A stretch of 64,000 nt of DNA from Variovorax paradoxus B4 (lineage in GTDB: Bacteria > Pseudomonadota > Gammaproteobacteria > Burkholderiales > Burkholderiaceae_C): positions 1,054,001 through 1,118,000 of the forward strand of contig NC_022234.1 in the NCBI RefSeq assembly GCF_000463015.1. Direction: 5' to 3'. A model generated the notes under the pieces. It did no database searches and had not been told where the DNA came from. It saw only the letters and a list, made by a program, of their open reading frames with translations. Positions 1 to 8,117 of this stretch are shown piece by piece (within the stretch, counting starts at the first letter, position 1; each line of letters opens with the position of its first letter). The position numbers and the translations under genes were made by a program.

Positions 1-19
1 AACCTAAACAGGTGACCAA

Positions 20-856
20 TTGAATGCAGGAGTTGCGCGCCCCGCCCAGCCTCCAGGGAACGATTTCACCGAGGCGATCTACGCGCTGTGGGACAAACTC
101 GCGAACTACCCCATCGGCGATGGCGATGAAGCGCTCGAGCATCTGCTCTGCAGCCTCTGTTCGATCTTCGGCGCGCACAACGCACTTTGGTCGGTGGTCG
201 TGCGGCTGCCAAGCCCTGCGTCGGGCGACGCGTTGAACGGCTGGCGTCCGCGATTCGTCCGCCTCCTGCGGCCTTTGCCGCCGATTGCCGCCTCGGTCCA
301 GGAGCAGTTCGACACCCTGTGGTCACCGTCTGTCGACCTCTCACAGATCCTTGCCGTGTCCGGCGAAGAACCGTTCCGCACCCAGCTCCTGTTTGAAGCG
401 CTGCCTCCGCAGTGGTTCGACGGACCACACTATCGGCGCCACTATCTGGCTATCGGACACGCGGACAGCATGTCGATGCGTTGTGCGATCAACGACGATG
501 TGCGGGTGCACCTGTTCATCTTCCGCAGCACGGAAGCACCCCGGTTCTCATCAGCGGACAAGCACCCTTTCGGCCTGGCGCTTCGCGGGCTGCGCTGGTT
601 CTACCGCCAGCAATTGCTCAGCCACGGGCTCCTCATCGCGAACGCGCCGCTCACGGCGATGGAACGCAGGGTCTTGCTGGGACTGCTCGACGGAAAGGCG
701 GAGAAGGCGGTCGCAGCCATCCTGGGCCAAAGCCCGAACACGACGCACATCCACGTGAAGTCGATCTATGCCAAGTTCGGTGTCCATAACCGGGCGGCGC
801 TGACCTCCCTCTGGCTCGGACGCCTGCCCGAAGCCGGCCTATCGAACATCGATTGA
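20..856 (+). CDS. LuxR-type HTH transcriptional regulator
   Basis: This 278-residue protein has a C-terminal LuxR/GerE-type helix-turn-helix at about residues 211-267, shown by the sequence PLTAMERRVLLGLLDG followed by a recognition helix around TTHIHVKSIYAKFGV. The first 200 residues match no domain I can name and may be a ligand or partner-sensing region. The start is a TTG at 20, preceded at 10-15 by AGGTGA; an in-frame stop at 5-7 excludes a longer form, so the gene is complete. It probably acts as a cytoplasmic DNA-binding activator. Its target is unknown; the next gene is 230 bases downstream on the same strand. Confidence 0.8.
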   Translation: MNAGVARPAQPPGNDFTEAIYALWDKLANYPIGDGDEALEHLLCSLCSIFGAHNALWSVVVRLPSPASGDALNGWRPRFVRLLRPLPPIAASVQEQFDTLWSPSVDLSQILAVSGEEPFRTQLLFEALPPQWFDGPHYRRHYLAIGHADSMSMRCAINDDVRVHLFIFRSTEAPRFSSADKHPFGLALRGLRWFYRQQLLSHGLLIANAPLTAMERRVLLGLLDGKAEKAVAAILGQSPNTTHIHVKSIYAKFGVHNRAALTSLWLGRLPEAGLSNID

Positions 857-1089
857 TGGTGCGGCGACCCCACGCGTCATTGGTTCCGATGACGCCTTGA
901 GCGTGCGATCTCCCTAGGCTCGGGACCCCACCGTTCCGCTTGGGAAGACGACATGCGCATGCGCCCGTTGCCGCCGATTCCGCTGATGCCTGCGGTCCGA
1001 CGGCGGATGTCGGGCCGGGACGGACGGCGTGGCCAAGGCGAAGAAGGCCTCCCCTCGCCAACACGCGATTCCAACCCCAGGAGTTCACC

Positions 1090-1332
1090 ATGAACATCAG
1101 CCGAATCCTCCCACCTCCGCTGTCGACCGATGCAGTTGAGGCGCCCGTTCCGTCCGTGCACGACGCCTTCAAGCGTGCTGTCGCAGCCCTTGTGCGGTGC
1201 TGCGCGACCGGCACAGCCGACCCGCGACAACGCTATCTCTCGCGATCGGTCAATCATGAAGACCTCGAGAACCGCATCCGTGCATGGGAAGCGTACGAAG
1301 CCCGCCTGCGATGCCTTCCGCCAGTGCTGTGA
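1090..1332 (+). CDS. Small DUF3563-like protein
   Basis: This is an 80-residue protein of unknown function. The segment RYLSRSVNHEDLENRIRAWE near residues 49-68 resembles the short DUF3563 family of proteobacterial proteins, which carry a Y-L-x-x-x-x-D-x-x-D-L-E-x-R-x-R pattern. The ATG at 1090 is preceded by an AGGAG ribosome-binding site at 1079-1083, which favours this start over an upstream in-frame GTG. There is no signal peptide or membrane segment. It stands alone between the LuxR gene and a convergent LysR gene. The family assignment rests on the short motif only. Confidence 0.6.
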   Translation: MNISRILPPPLSTDAVEAPVPSVHDAFKRAVAALVRCCATGTADPRQRYLSRSVNHEDLENRIRAWEAYEARLRCLPPVL

Positions 1333-1377
1333 GGACACGTTGAACATGAAGTCTTGGGGGGGAGCCACCCAGTTTGC

Positions 1378-2271
1378 CTATTCGGCTTGGTGGCGCCGGA
1401 AATCCAGTTCTTGAAGAAGCTGCGCCGTACCGCGCACGAGCCGGGTGGCCGGACGCACCGTCGGCGTCGCGAGGACCAGCGCGTTCCAGATGCCGGGCGG
1501 CCCGATCGGCGCGCGTGGCAGTGCTTCGTCGCCGACTGCGCCCAATGCGCTCTCCGGAAGGATCGTGCACCCGACGCCGCTCGCCACGAGCGCCAGGACG
1601 GTACGCACGGCGCCGACCTCCGCGAGCACCTGGAGCTCGATGCGGCGCGGACCCAGCACCGAGTCGAGCAAATGCCGGATCGCATTCGGCGCACTGGGCA
1701 GGACCATGGGGTAGTTCGCCAGCGCCGGCAAGGCGACGCGGGCCGGCAGCTTGCTCTTGGGCGGCGCCACCAGCAGGAGCTTTTCGCGCATCAGCGGCTG
1801 GTACGAAAGCTGGGCCGAAGGCGCGGGATCGAAGAGCAGCGCCAGGTCCAGCCGCCCCGCGATCAGCGATTCGCGCAGCGCAACGCTCAGGCCTTCGAGC
1901 ACCGTGATGACGGCACGGGGAAACCTCTGCCTGAACCGCCGGATGAGGGGCGCGCTCAAGCCAAGGGCCACCCGTGGCGGCATGCCGACCACGATCCGGC
2001 CGCCCGGACTTTCGTCCATCTCTCCCAGCTCGTCGCGGGCGCGGCGTGAGATCTCGAGCATGGCGCGCGCATGGACGAGCAGGGCTTCTCCCGCATCCGT
2101 CGTGGTCACGCCGCGTCCGGTTCTCACCAGCAGCCGTTGCCCGAGGTCCGCCTCCAGCAGCGCGATCTGCCTGCTCAGGCTGGGCTGCGCCAGGTCCAGC
2201 ACCACCGCACCACGGCTGAAGCTCCCCGCATCGACCACCGCGACGAAATACTGAAGCTGGCGAAGTTCCAT
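1378..2271 (-). CDS. LysR-family transcriptional regulator
   Basis: This is a 297-residue LysR-type regulator. It starts MELRQLQYFVAVVDAGSF and has a typical winged helix-turn-helix over residues 1-60 (AQPSLSRQIALLEADLGQ), followed by a periplasmic-binding-protein-like effector domain. The ATG at 2271 is chosen because family members begin at M-E-L-R-Q; the open frame extends further upstream without family similarity. It is divergent from the amidohydrolase gene at 2342 across a 70-base gap, so it very likely controls that cluster and itself. The effector is unknown but is likely an aromatic or ring-cleavage acid, judging from the neighbours. Confidence 0.9.
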   Translation of the reverse strand: MELRQLQYFVAVVDAGSFSRGAVVLDLAQPSLSRQIALLEADLGQRLLVRTGRGVTTTDAGEALLVHARAMLEISRRARDELGEMDESPGGRIVVGMPPRVALGLSAPLIRRFRQRFPRAVITVLEGLSVALRESLIAGRLDLALLFDPAPSAQLSYQPLMREKLLLVAPPKSKLPARVALPALANYPMVLPSAPNAIRHLLDSVLGPRRIELQVLAEVGAVRTVLALVASGVGCTILPESALGAVGDEALPRAPIGPPGIWNALVLATPTVRPATRLVRGTAQLLQELDFRRHQAE

Positions 2272-2280
2272 AGCCAGGCA

Positions 2281-2295
2281 GCATAGCTGATATAG
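2281..2295. promoter_or_regulatory. Candidate operator, GCATAGCTG-type motif (copy A)
   Basis: The 15 bases GCATAGCTGATATAG lie in the 70-base gap between the divergent LysR gene and the amidohydrolase cluster. They share GCATAGCTG and TAT with a perfect palindrome at 48422-48438 and with related copies at 45116-45130 and 52816-52830. A LysR-type operator is the natural reading, but binding is an inference. Confidence 0.45.
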
Positions 2296-2341
2296 GCCCG
2301 GCGTCCTTACGCGTATCGCCCGCGGCCGGGAAACTGCGTTC

Positions 2342-3181
2342 ATGACCTCAACCCTGCCCCCCGGGGCCTGCAATGCCCATTGCCATGTATTCGGGCCCCG
2401 CGCGCGCTTTCCCTATGCCGCCGACGCCAGCTTCGTTCCCGAGGCCGATGCGCCGAAGGAAGCCCTGTACGCGCTGAACGACCGGCTCGGCCTGCAGCGC
2501 TGCGTGGTCGTGCAGTCGGCCTGCCACGGCTTCGACAACCGGGCCACCGCGGACGCGGTCGCTGGGCGGCCGTCGAGCTACCGCGGTGTCGCCCTGCTGC
2601 CGACCGACACGGGCATCGCAGAACTCCAGCACCTCGACGCCGCGGGCTTTCGCGGTGCCCGGTTCAACTTCATGGGCCACCTCGGCCGGCACGCGCCCAT
2701 CGAGGAGGTCCTGTCGCTGGCGGGTCGCTTCGCGCCGCTCGGCTGGCATCTGCAGATCCACGGCGATCCGGCCCTGCTCACGGACCTGGCGCCCGCGCTG
2801 CGCCGGTCGCCCACGCCGGTGGTGATCGACCACATCGGACGCATCGATGCGGCGTTGGGCCTCGACCAGCCGGACTTCCGGGCGCTGCTCGGGCTGATGG
2901 CGGACGAACGCTTCTGGGTCAAGGTGAGCGGCATGGACCGCATCACGCGGCGCGGTCCGCCCTATGCCGACGCCCAGCCCTTCGCGCGAAAGCTGGTTGC
3001 GGAATTCGGCGACCGGGTCGTGTGGGGCAACGACTGGCCCCACCCCAACCACGCTGGCCCCATTCCCGACGAGCAGCAGCTCGTCGACCTCATTGCCGAG
3101 GTTGCTCCGACCGAATCCGCACGCCATGCGTTGCTGGTCGGCAACCCGGAACGCCTCTATCGATTTGGAAACAAGACATGA
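2342..3181 (+). CDS. Amidohydrolase, 2-pyrone-4,6-dicarboxylate hydrolase-like
   Basis: This 279-residue protein belongs to the amidohydrolase superfamily group that includes the 2-pyrone-4,6-dicarboxylate lactonase LigI. Visible motifs are CNAHCHVFGP (His13 and His15) at the start of the barrel, VVIDHIGR, and VWGNDWPHPN near the C terminus carrying the conserved catalytic Asp. Such enzymes open lactone rings in aromatic degradation. It is the first gene of a plus-strand cluster divergent from a LysR regulator, and its stop overlaps the next start as ATGA. The exact lactone is unknown; a related protein is encoded at 50424-51248. Confidence 0.82.
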   Translation: MTSTLPPGACNAHCHVFGPRARFPYAADASFVPEADAPKEALYALNDRLGLQRCVVVQSACHGFDNRATADAVAGRPSSYRGVALLPTDTGIAELQHLDAAGFRGARFNFMGHLGRHAPIEEVLSLAGRFAPLGWHLQIHGDPALLTDLAPALRRSPTPVVIDHIGRIDAALGLDQPDFRALLGLMADERFWVKVSGMDRITRRGPPYADAQPFARKLVAEFGDRVVWGNDWPHPNHAGPIPDEQQLVDLIAEVAPTESARHALLVGNPERLYRFGNKT

Positions 3182-3978
3182 GCCTGCGATTCGAGAACAA
3201 GGTCGCCATCGTGACCGGTGCCGGTTGCGTCGGCGCCGGCTGGGGGAATGGCCGCGCCATTGCCGTTCGCCTCGCCGAGGAAGGCGCCAGGGTCCTCGCG
3301 GTGGACCGCGATCGCGCCCGGCTCGAGGAGACGCTCGAGCTGGCCGGCGACGCCCGCGCATCGATCGCGCCATGGCTCTGCGACGTCACGAGCAGCGAGA
3401 GCGTCGCCGCCATGGCGGCGGCTTGCCTCGATACCTACGGGACGATCGACATCCTGGTCAACAACGTGGGCGGGTCCGCAGCGGGCGGGCCGGTGGAATT
3501 GGCCGAAGAGACATGGAACCTGCAGGTCGACGTGAACCTCAAGAGCGTGTTCCTGACCTGCAAGCACGTGCTTCCCACGATGCTCGCGAAGGGCGCGGGT
3601 TCGATCGTCAACATCTCCTCGACCTCGGGCCTGCGCTGGACCGGCAGCGCCCAGGTGGCGTACGCCGCGACCAAGGCCGGCGTCATCCAGATGTCGCGCG
3701 TGATCGCGGTCCAGCACGCCGCCCGGGGTGTCCGGGTCAACAGCGTCGTGCCGGGGCAGCTGCACACGCCGATGGTCGAGACGCGCCTGGCAAAGCAGCG
3801 CGCCGGCGGCAACGTCGATGCACTGCTGGCCCAGCGCCAGAAACGCATTCCGCTCGGTTTCATGGGCGATGGCCGCGACACGGCGAGCGCGGTGCTGTTC
3901 CTGGCGAGCGACGAGGCCCGGTTCATCACCGGCACCGAACTGATCGTCGATGGCGGCATGACCGCGCGCTGCGACTGA
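3178..3978 (+). CDS. Short-chain dehydrogenase/reductase (SDR)
   Basis: This is a 266-residue classical SDR. It has an N-terminal Rossmann fold with a TGAG glycine-rich loop at residues 13-16, NNVG at 95-98, a catalytic serine in NISS near 148, and the Tyr162-x-x-x-Lys166 pair. The C-terminal ITGTELIVDGG segment is typical of the family. The glycine loop contains a few extra residues (VGAGWGNG), as in some hydroxyacyl or diol dehydrogenases of this group. It probably oxidises or reduces a hydroxyl on an intermediate made or used by the amidohydrolase, with which it overlaps by four bases. Substrate and cofactor preference are not clear. Confidence 0.88.
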   Translation: MSLRFENKVAIVTGAGCVGAGWGNGRAIAVRLAEEGARVLAVDRDRARLEETLELAGDARASIAPWLCDVTSSESVAAMAAACLDTYGTIDILVNNVGGSAAGGPVELAEETWNLQVDVNLKSVFLTCKHVLPTMLAKGAGSIVNISSTSGLRWTGSAQVAYAATKAGVIQMSRVIAVQHAARGVRVNSVVPGQLHTPMVETRLAKQRAGGNVDALLAQRQKRIPLGFMGDGRDTASAVLFLASDEARFITGTELIVDGGMTARCD

Positions 3979-4011
3979 GATTCGAGCGATGACAAAAAGA
4001 CGGAGACATTC

Positions 4012-4968
4012 ATGATCAAGCACCACCTGCTCGCGGCGGCATTCGCCGCGCTGCTGCTGCCCGCCGCGCACGCACAGCCGAAGACGACGCGGATCGTCGT
4101 TTCCTTCACCTCGGGCGGGCCGGTCGACGCGGTCGCGCGGACCCTGTCCGAACAGCTCGGCAAGGAGCTGGGCCGCATGGTCATCATCGACAACAAGCCG
4201 GGCGCCAATGGCGCCATCGGCGCCGTCGATGTCATGAAATCGGCGCCGGACGGCAGCACGCTGTGGTTCACCAGCGTGGGTGCGGCGGCCATCAATTCTT
4301 CGCTCTACGAGAAGCTCCCCTACGACATGCAGCGCGACTTCGTGCCGGTCTCGCTGGTCGTCAACAACGTCGAATTGCTCGTGGCTCAGCAGGGCAATCC
4401 GGCCAAGGATGCGGCCGAGTTCGTCGCAGCAACGAAGAAGCGCGCAGAGCCCACGCCGATGGGCTCCTCCGGCACGGGAAGCATTCCGCACCTGGCCATC
4501 GAGCAGCTCGCCGATTCGAGCGGCGCCAGGCTGCTTCATGTGCCCTACAAAGGCGCCGCTCCTGCCATCACGGACCTGATGGGAGGCCAGGTCAGCGGCT
4601 TCTTCGGCGATGTGCCCGGGCTGCTCGGGCACCTGCAAGGTGGACGGCTCAAGGCGCTCGGCGTGGCGTCCGGCAAGCGGCATCCTTCGCTGCCCGACGT
4701 GAAGACGCTCGAAGAGCAAGGCATCAAGGGGGTCGACACCAACAACTGGTATGCGCTGTTTGCGCCTGCGAAGACGCCGCCCGACATCGTCGAGGCGCTC
4801 AACAAGGCGGTGCGCAACACACTGGCCAACCCGGTGGTGCGCGAGAAGTTGCTGAAGACAGGCACCGAGCCTGTCGGGTCCACCGCGCAGGAACTCGCGA
4901 CCATCCAGAAGCGCGACACCGAGAAATGGGCGAAGCTGATCCGCGCCAAGAACATCAGGGCCGAATGA
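4012..4968 (+). CDS. Bug-family tripartite tricarboxylate transporter receptor
   Basis: This 318-residue protein is a periplasmic Bug (TctC-like) receptor. It has a signal peptide of about 21 residues ending AHA, then the family pattern TTRIVVSFTSGGPVDAVAR, with IIDNKPGANG and HVPYKGAAPAITDLMGGQV further on. Bug proteins bind small carboxylates for TctAB-type carriers or act in sensing. It lies inside the amidohydrolase/SDR cluster and overlaps the next gene as ATGA, so it likely binds the substrate of this pathway. No TctA or TctB genes occur in this window, so its membrane partner must be encoded elsewhere. Confidence 0.92.
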   Translation: MIKHHLLAAAFAALLLPAAHAQPKTTRIVVSFTSGGPVDAVARTLSEQLGKELGRMVIIDNKPGANGAIGAVDVMKSAPDGSTLWFTSVGAAAINSSLYEKLPYDMQRDFVPVSLVVNNVELLVAQQGNPAKDAAEFVAATKKRAEPTPMGSSGTGSIPHLAIEQLADSSGARLLHVPYKGAAPAITDLMGGQVSGFFGDVPGLLGHLQGGRLKALGVASGKRHPSLPDVKTLEEQGIKGVDTNNWYALFAPAKTPPDIVEALNKAVRNTLANPVVREKLLKTGTEPVGSTAQELATIQKRDTEKWAKLIRAKNIRAE

Positions 4969-5498
4969 TGACGACCACCACCCCCATCCGCGTTCCCCTC
5001 GTGCAACCCGGCACGCATCCGGAACTGGCCGAAGTCGAGTCCCGCATCATGGCCGAGCGCGGCCGCGTGTCGCTGCTCTACCAGGTGCTCCTCAACAGCG
5101 GGCCGATCGCCTCGGGCTGGGAACGCATGCTCACGGCGGTGCGCAACCAGACCGGCGTTGCGGCCGATCTGCGCGAACTGACGATCCTTCGGGTCGCGGT
5201 GCTCAACGGAGCGAGCTTCGAGTACGACGCGCACGTGCCCCACGCGCAGAAGGCGGGCGTCAGCGCCGAGAAGATCGATGCCGTCCGGCAGGACGTGCTG
5301 CCGGACGTGTTCACACCGATCGAGCACCTGGTGCTGGAGCTGACGGATGCAATGACCCGCCGGATCGTGGTTCCGGACGAACTCATGGGTCGCATCCAGC
5401 AGCACTTCGACCCCAAGGGGGTGGTGGAAGTCGTGGCGACCGTGGCGGCCTACAACATGGTGTCGCGCCTGCTTGTCGCCCTGAACGTCGCGCATTGA
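4965..5498 (+). CDS. Carboxymuconolactone decarboxylase-family protein
   Basis: This 177-residue protein has the all-helical carboxymuconolactone decarboxylase/AhpD-like fold. The motif region is DLRELTILRVAVLNGASFEYDAHVPHA at about 70-96. There is no CxxC pair, so it is not an AhpD-type peroxidase and is closer to the lactone decarboxylase branch. Two adjacent ATG codons (4965 and 4968) are possible; 4965 overlaps the preceding stop. Together with the lactonase-like enzyme upstream it points to breakdown of a ring-cleavage lactone or carboxylated intermediate. The actual reaction is not established, and many members of this family have unknown function. Confidence 0.82.
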   Translation: MMTTTTPIRVPLVQPGTHPELAEVESRIMAERGRVSLLYQVLLNSGPIASGWERMLTAVRNQTGVAADLRELTILRVAVLNGASFEYDAHVPHAQKAGVSAEKIDAVRQDVLPDVFTPIEHLVLELTDAMTRRIVVPDELMGRIQQHFDPKGVVEVVATVAAYNMVSRLLVALNVAH

Positions 5499-5511
5499 AC
5501 GAGGCCCCGAA

Positions 5512-6081
5512 ATGCAGGACCTCTGGCTTCTCAAGCACGACGCATCCGCGGCCGATCTGCTGGCGGGCCCGAGCCGCGCGCGGCTGGATGAAGCCCGATC
5601 GTGGCAAGCGGTGGACGGGCAGCTGATCTACTCCTACCTGCCGGGGACCCTGCCACCGACGCCGCCCGCCGACGGGGTTGCCGGCGAGTGGAGACGGCTC
5701 GCCTGCCTGCAGGAGGTGCGGGGCGCGTCGGCCAGCCAGGTCGCTTCGCACCACTACGTCGTGGAGACGGACGTGCTGCCCGAGTTCGAGGACGAACTCA
5801 ACGCCTGGTATGCGCAGGAGCATCTGCCCGGCCTCGCCGCCGTGCCGGGGACCGTCCGAGCCGCGCGCTATGTCGATGCCGCGGGCTCGCCGCGCTACTA
5901 CGCCTGCTACGACCTCGCAGGCGCTGAGACACTGGGCAGTCCCGAGTGGCTGGCCGTGCGGGCGACGCCATGGAGCGCGCGGGTTCGGCCCGCTTTCCGC
6001 AACACGAGGCGAACCATGTTTCGCTGGGCGGCGGCCGACGGCGACCACACCAGCTTCACGCCTCACCTTCATCCGCTTTGA
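5512..6081 (+). CDS. Dimeric alpha-beta barrel protein, possible EthD-like
   Basis: This is a 189-residue protein of uncertain function. The C-terminal half contains DELNAWYAQEHLPGLAAVPG and an ARYVDAAGSPRYYACYDL strand, a pattern seen in ferredoxin-like dimeric alpha-beta barrels such as EthD-like and DUF4286-type proteins, often small accessory enzymes in aromatic degradation. It follows the decarboxylase-like gene by 13 bases, so it is likely the last member of the cluster beginning at 2342. Its 3' end overlaps the convergent dioxygenase gene by 13 bases, leaving no room for a terminator. Function beyond the fold guess is unknown. Confidence 0.65.
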   Translation: MQDLWLLKHDASAADLLAGPSRARLDEARSWQAVDGQLIYSYLPGTLPPTPPADGVAGEWRRLACLQEVRGASASQVASHHYVVETDVLPEFEDELNAWYAQEHLPGLAAVPGTVRAARYVDAAGSPRYYACYDLAGAETLGSPEWLAVRATPWSARVRPAFRNTRRTMFRWAAADGDHTSFTPHLHPL

Positions 6082-6956
6082 GCAGCGCAGTTGCCTGGCG
6101 CTTGGCGCTCGAGCACGAACGCGAAGTCCAGCGTGTGGAACGGCCCGTCCTGCAGGCTGCCGTCGGGCGCGCGGCCCGGGGCATGCGCCGCGAAGTTGCC
6201 GATCAGAGAACTGCGCACGCCGAACACCGCATCGCTGTCGAGGTAGGGGTCGCCCTCGCGGAAGACGTGCGTGATCAGCGTCTCGTAGCCCGGTGCCTGG
6301 ATCATGAAGTGGACATGCGCGGGGCGCCAGGGATGGCGCCGCGTCGCGCGCAGCATCGCGCCCACCGGCCCGTCGGTGGGAATCGGATAGGCCACCGGCG
6401 CCACGCCGCGAAACCACAGGCGGCCCTCGGCGTTCGTGCGGAAGACCGCCCGCCCCTGCGGGTGATCGCCGGGCCGCTGCACGTCGTAGAAGCCTTCGGC
6501 ATCGGCCTCCCACACATCGACCACCGCATCGGCGATGGGCTCGCCGTCGCGCCCGCGCACGCTGGCCTCCACGAACAACGGTTCGCCCACGGCGCCGCCC
6601 GCGATGTCGCTGCCCAGCGGAAGCTGCGGCGCGCCGGCCACGTGGAAGGGGCCGAACACGGTGGCCTCCGTGGCCTGCGGGCTCTTCGCGTGATTCATCG
6701 CCACGGTGAGCATCGACAGGCCCAGGGTGTCCGACAGCAGGATGAACTCCTGGCGCTGCGCATCGCACTTCTGGCCCGTGGCGGTGAGGAAGTCGATGCC
6801 GGCGGCCCACTCGGCCTCGGTCAGCTTCACCTCGCGCGCAAAGTCGTGCAGATGGCGCACGAGCGCCGATATCACTTCCTTCAGGCGCGCATCCTCGCAC
6901 CCGGACATGCGGTCGAGCACGGCGGCGGTGATGGTGTGTTCATCGATGTTTCGCAT
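6069..6956 (-). CDS. Intradiol ring-cleavage dioxygenase, hydroxyquinol 1,2-dioxygenase-like
   Basis: This 295-residue protein is a non-haem iron(III) intradiol dioxygenase. It has an N-terminal helical dimerisation domain and a catalytic beta-sandwich with the four expected ligands: Tyr157 (GFYDVQ), Tyr190 (PVAYPIP), His214 and His216 (RPAHVHF). The length and N-terminal domain fit hydroxyquinol/catechol 1,2-dioxygenases, which give maleylacetate or muconate. It is the last gene of the hydroquinone operon and its start at 6956 overlaps the permease stop at 6940, so it is translationally coupled. The counterpart in the Pseudomonas fluorescens ACB hap cluster is hapG. Hydroxyquinol as substrate is inferred from context. 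Confidence 0.88.
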   Translation of the reverse strand: MRNIDEHTITAAVLDRMSGCEDARLKEVISALVRHLHDFAREVKLTEAEWAAGIDFLTATGQKCDAQRQEFILLSDTLGLSMLTVAMNHAKSPQATEATVFGPFHVAGAPQLPLGSDIAGGAVGEPLFVEASVRGRDGEPIADAVVDVWEADAEGFYDVQRPGDHPQGRAVFRTNAEGRLWFRGVAPVAYPIPTDGPVGAMLRATRRHPWRPAHVHFMIQAPGYETLITHVFREGDPYLDSDAVFGVRSSLIGNFAAHAPGRAPDGSLQDGPFHTLDFAFVLERQAPGNCAAQSG

Positions 6957-8106
6957 GGGCGTCGAGCTCCAGGTCGGAAGAAGGCGCATGCGGCAGCATC
7001 AGCCGTCGTTGCGTCGGGAACAGGGACCAGGCCCAGCGCTGCTGCGCCCAGCCCCACAGCCCCTGCTTGAAGAAGAGTGTGACCCCTATGGCCAGCAGCC
7101 CGAGCCCGAGCAGGTACCAGGTGCCGTAGTCGCTGAGGAACTTGTTCAGCGCCCAGAAGACGAGCGCGCCGACCAGCGGCCCTTCGATGCGGCCGATGCC
7201 GCCGATCACGACCATGAAGATCGCGAAGGCGGTCCAGTTCGGCGCAAAGGCCGCGTCGGGACTGATGCGCAGGTTGCCCACGAAGTACAGCGCCCCTGCC
7301 AGCCCGGCGCCGAAGGCCGCCACCACGTAGACCGCGAGCTTCATGCGCGCCACCGGAATGCCCTGCGATTCGGCGGCCATCTCGTTGTCGCGGATCGCCA
7401 GCAACGCCAGCCCGAACCGGCTGCGCAGGAACAGGCAGACCAGCAAGACCGCCGCCACCACGCAGCCCAGTGCCATCCAGTAGGTGACGCTCTCGCGCGT
7501 GGCGCGCTCGATGCCGCGCAGCGCCGTGAGCGTGGTGCCCGAGCCGCCGCCCACCGCCGACACATTGGCGAAGCTGAGCCTGAACACCTCGGCGATCACC
7601 CAGGTGCCGATGGCGAAGTAGCCGCCCGACAGCCGGAAGGCGACGAAGGACACCGGCACCGCGATCAGCGCCGCGGCCAGCGCCCCCAGCGGGACCGCGA
7701 CGAAGGGATTGACGCCCGCGAAGTTGCCGAGCATCAGCATCACGTAGCCGCCGAAGCCGAAGAAGGCCTGCTGCCCGATGCTGACCATACCGCCGTAGCC
7801 GGCCAGCAGGTTCCACATCATCGCGAAGATGAAGTAGCAGGCGATCTCGACGAACTCGCGCATCCAGCTCGACTCGCCCCAGAAGGGCAGCGTGGCCGCG
7901 ACCACGACGAGCACGGCCGCGGTCCAGCCGGCGCGGCGGCTGCTGCTGGTGTCGATGGCAACAACGGGGGCCGTCGCGCTCGACCCGGCTGCAGCTGCAC
8001 GCGCGCGGCCAGCGCGATGGCGGCCGCTCGGGATCTCGCCGTCCGGGCTGCGGCCCGAGCTGGCGAAGACATGCTTCAGCGGCGCGGGCGAGGTCTTGTC
8101 GTTCAT
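6940..8106 (-). CDS. Liv-type ABC transporter permease (LivM-like)
   Basis: This 388-residue inner-membrane protein is the LivM-type permease of a branched-chain amino acid/aromatic (HAAT) ABC importer. Repeated hydrophobic helices fill residues 65-370, and the EAA-like loop appears as RDNEMAAESQGIPVARMKL. The first 60 or so residues are polar and rich in Arg, Ala and Ser before the first membrane helix, an extension not usual for LivM. The start at 8106 lies 11 bases after livH. It works with the permease, two ATPases and binding protein upstream, all in one operon with hydroquinone catabolic genes, so an aromatic or related compound is the likely cargo rather than leucine. Confidence 0.9.
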   Translation of the reverse strand: MNDKTSPAPLKHVFASSGRSPDGEIPSGRHRAGRARAAAAGSSATAPVVAIDTSSSRRAGWTAAVLVVVAATLPFWGESSWMREFVEIACYFIFAMMWNLLAGYGGMVSIGQQAFFGFGGYVMLMLGNFAGVNPFVAVPLGALAAALIAVPVSFVAFRLSGGYFAIGTWVIAEVFRLSFANVSAVGGGSGTTLTALRGIERATRESVTYWMALGCVVAAVLLVCLFLRSRFGLALLAIRDNEMAAESQGIPVARMKLAVYVVAAFGAGLAGALYFVGNLRISPDAAFAPNWTAFAIFMVVIGGIGRIEGPLVGALVFWALNKFLSDYGTWYLLGLGLLAIGVTLFFKQGLWGWAQQRWAWSLFPTQRRLMLPHAPSSDLELDAHAKHR

Positions 8107-8117
8107 GTCGGGAGTCC

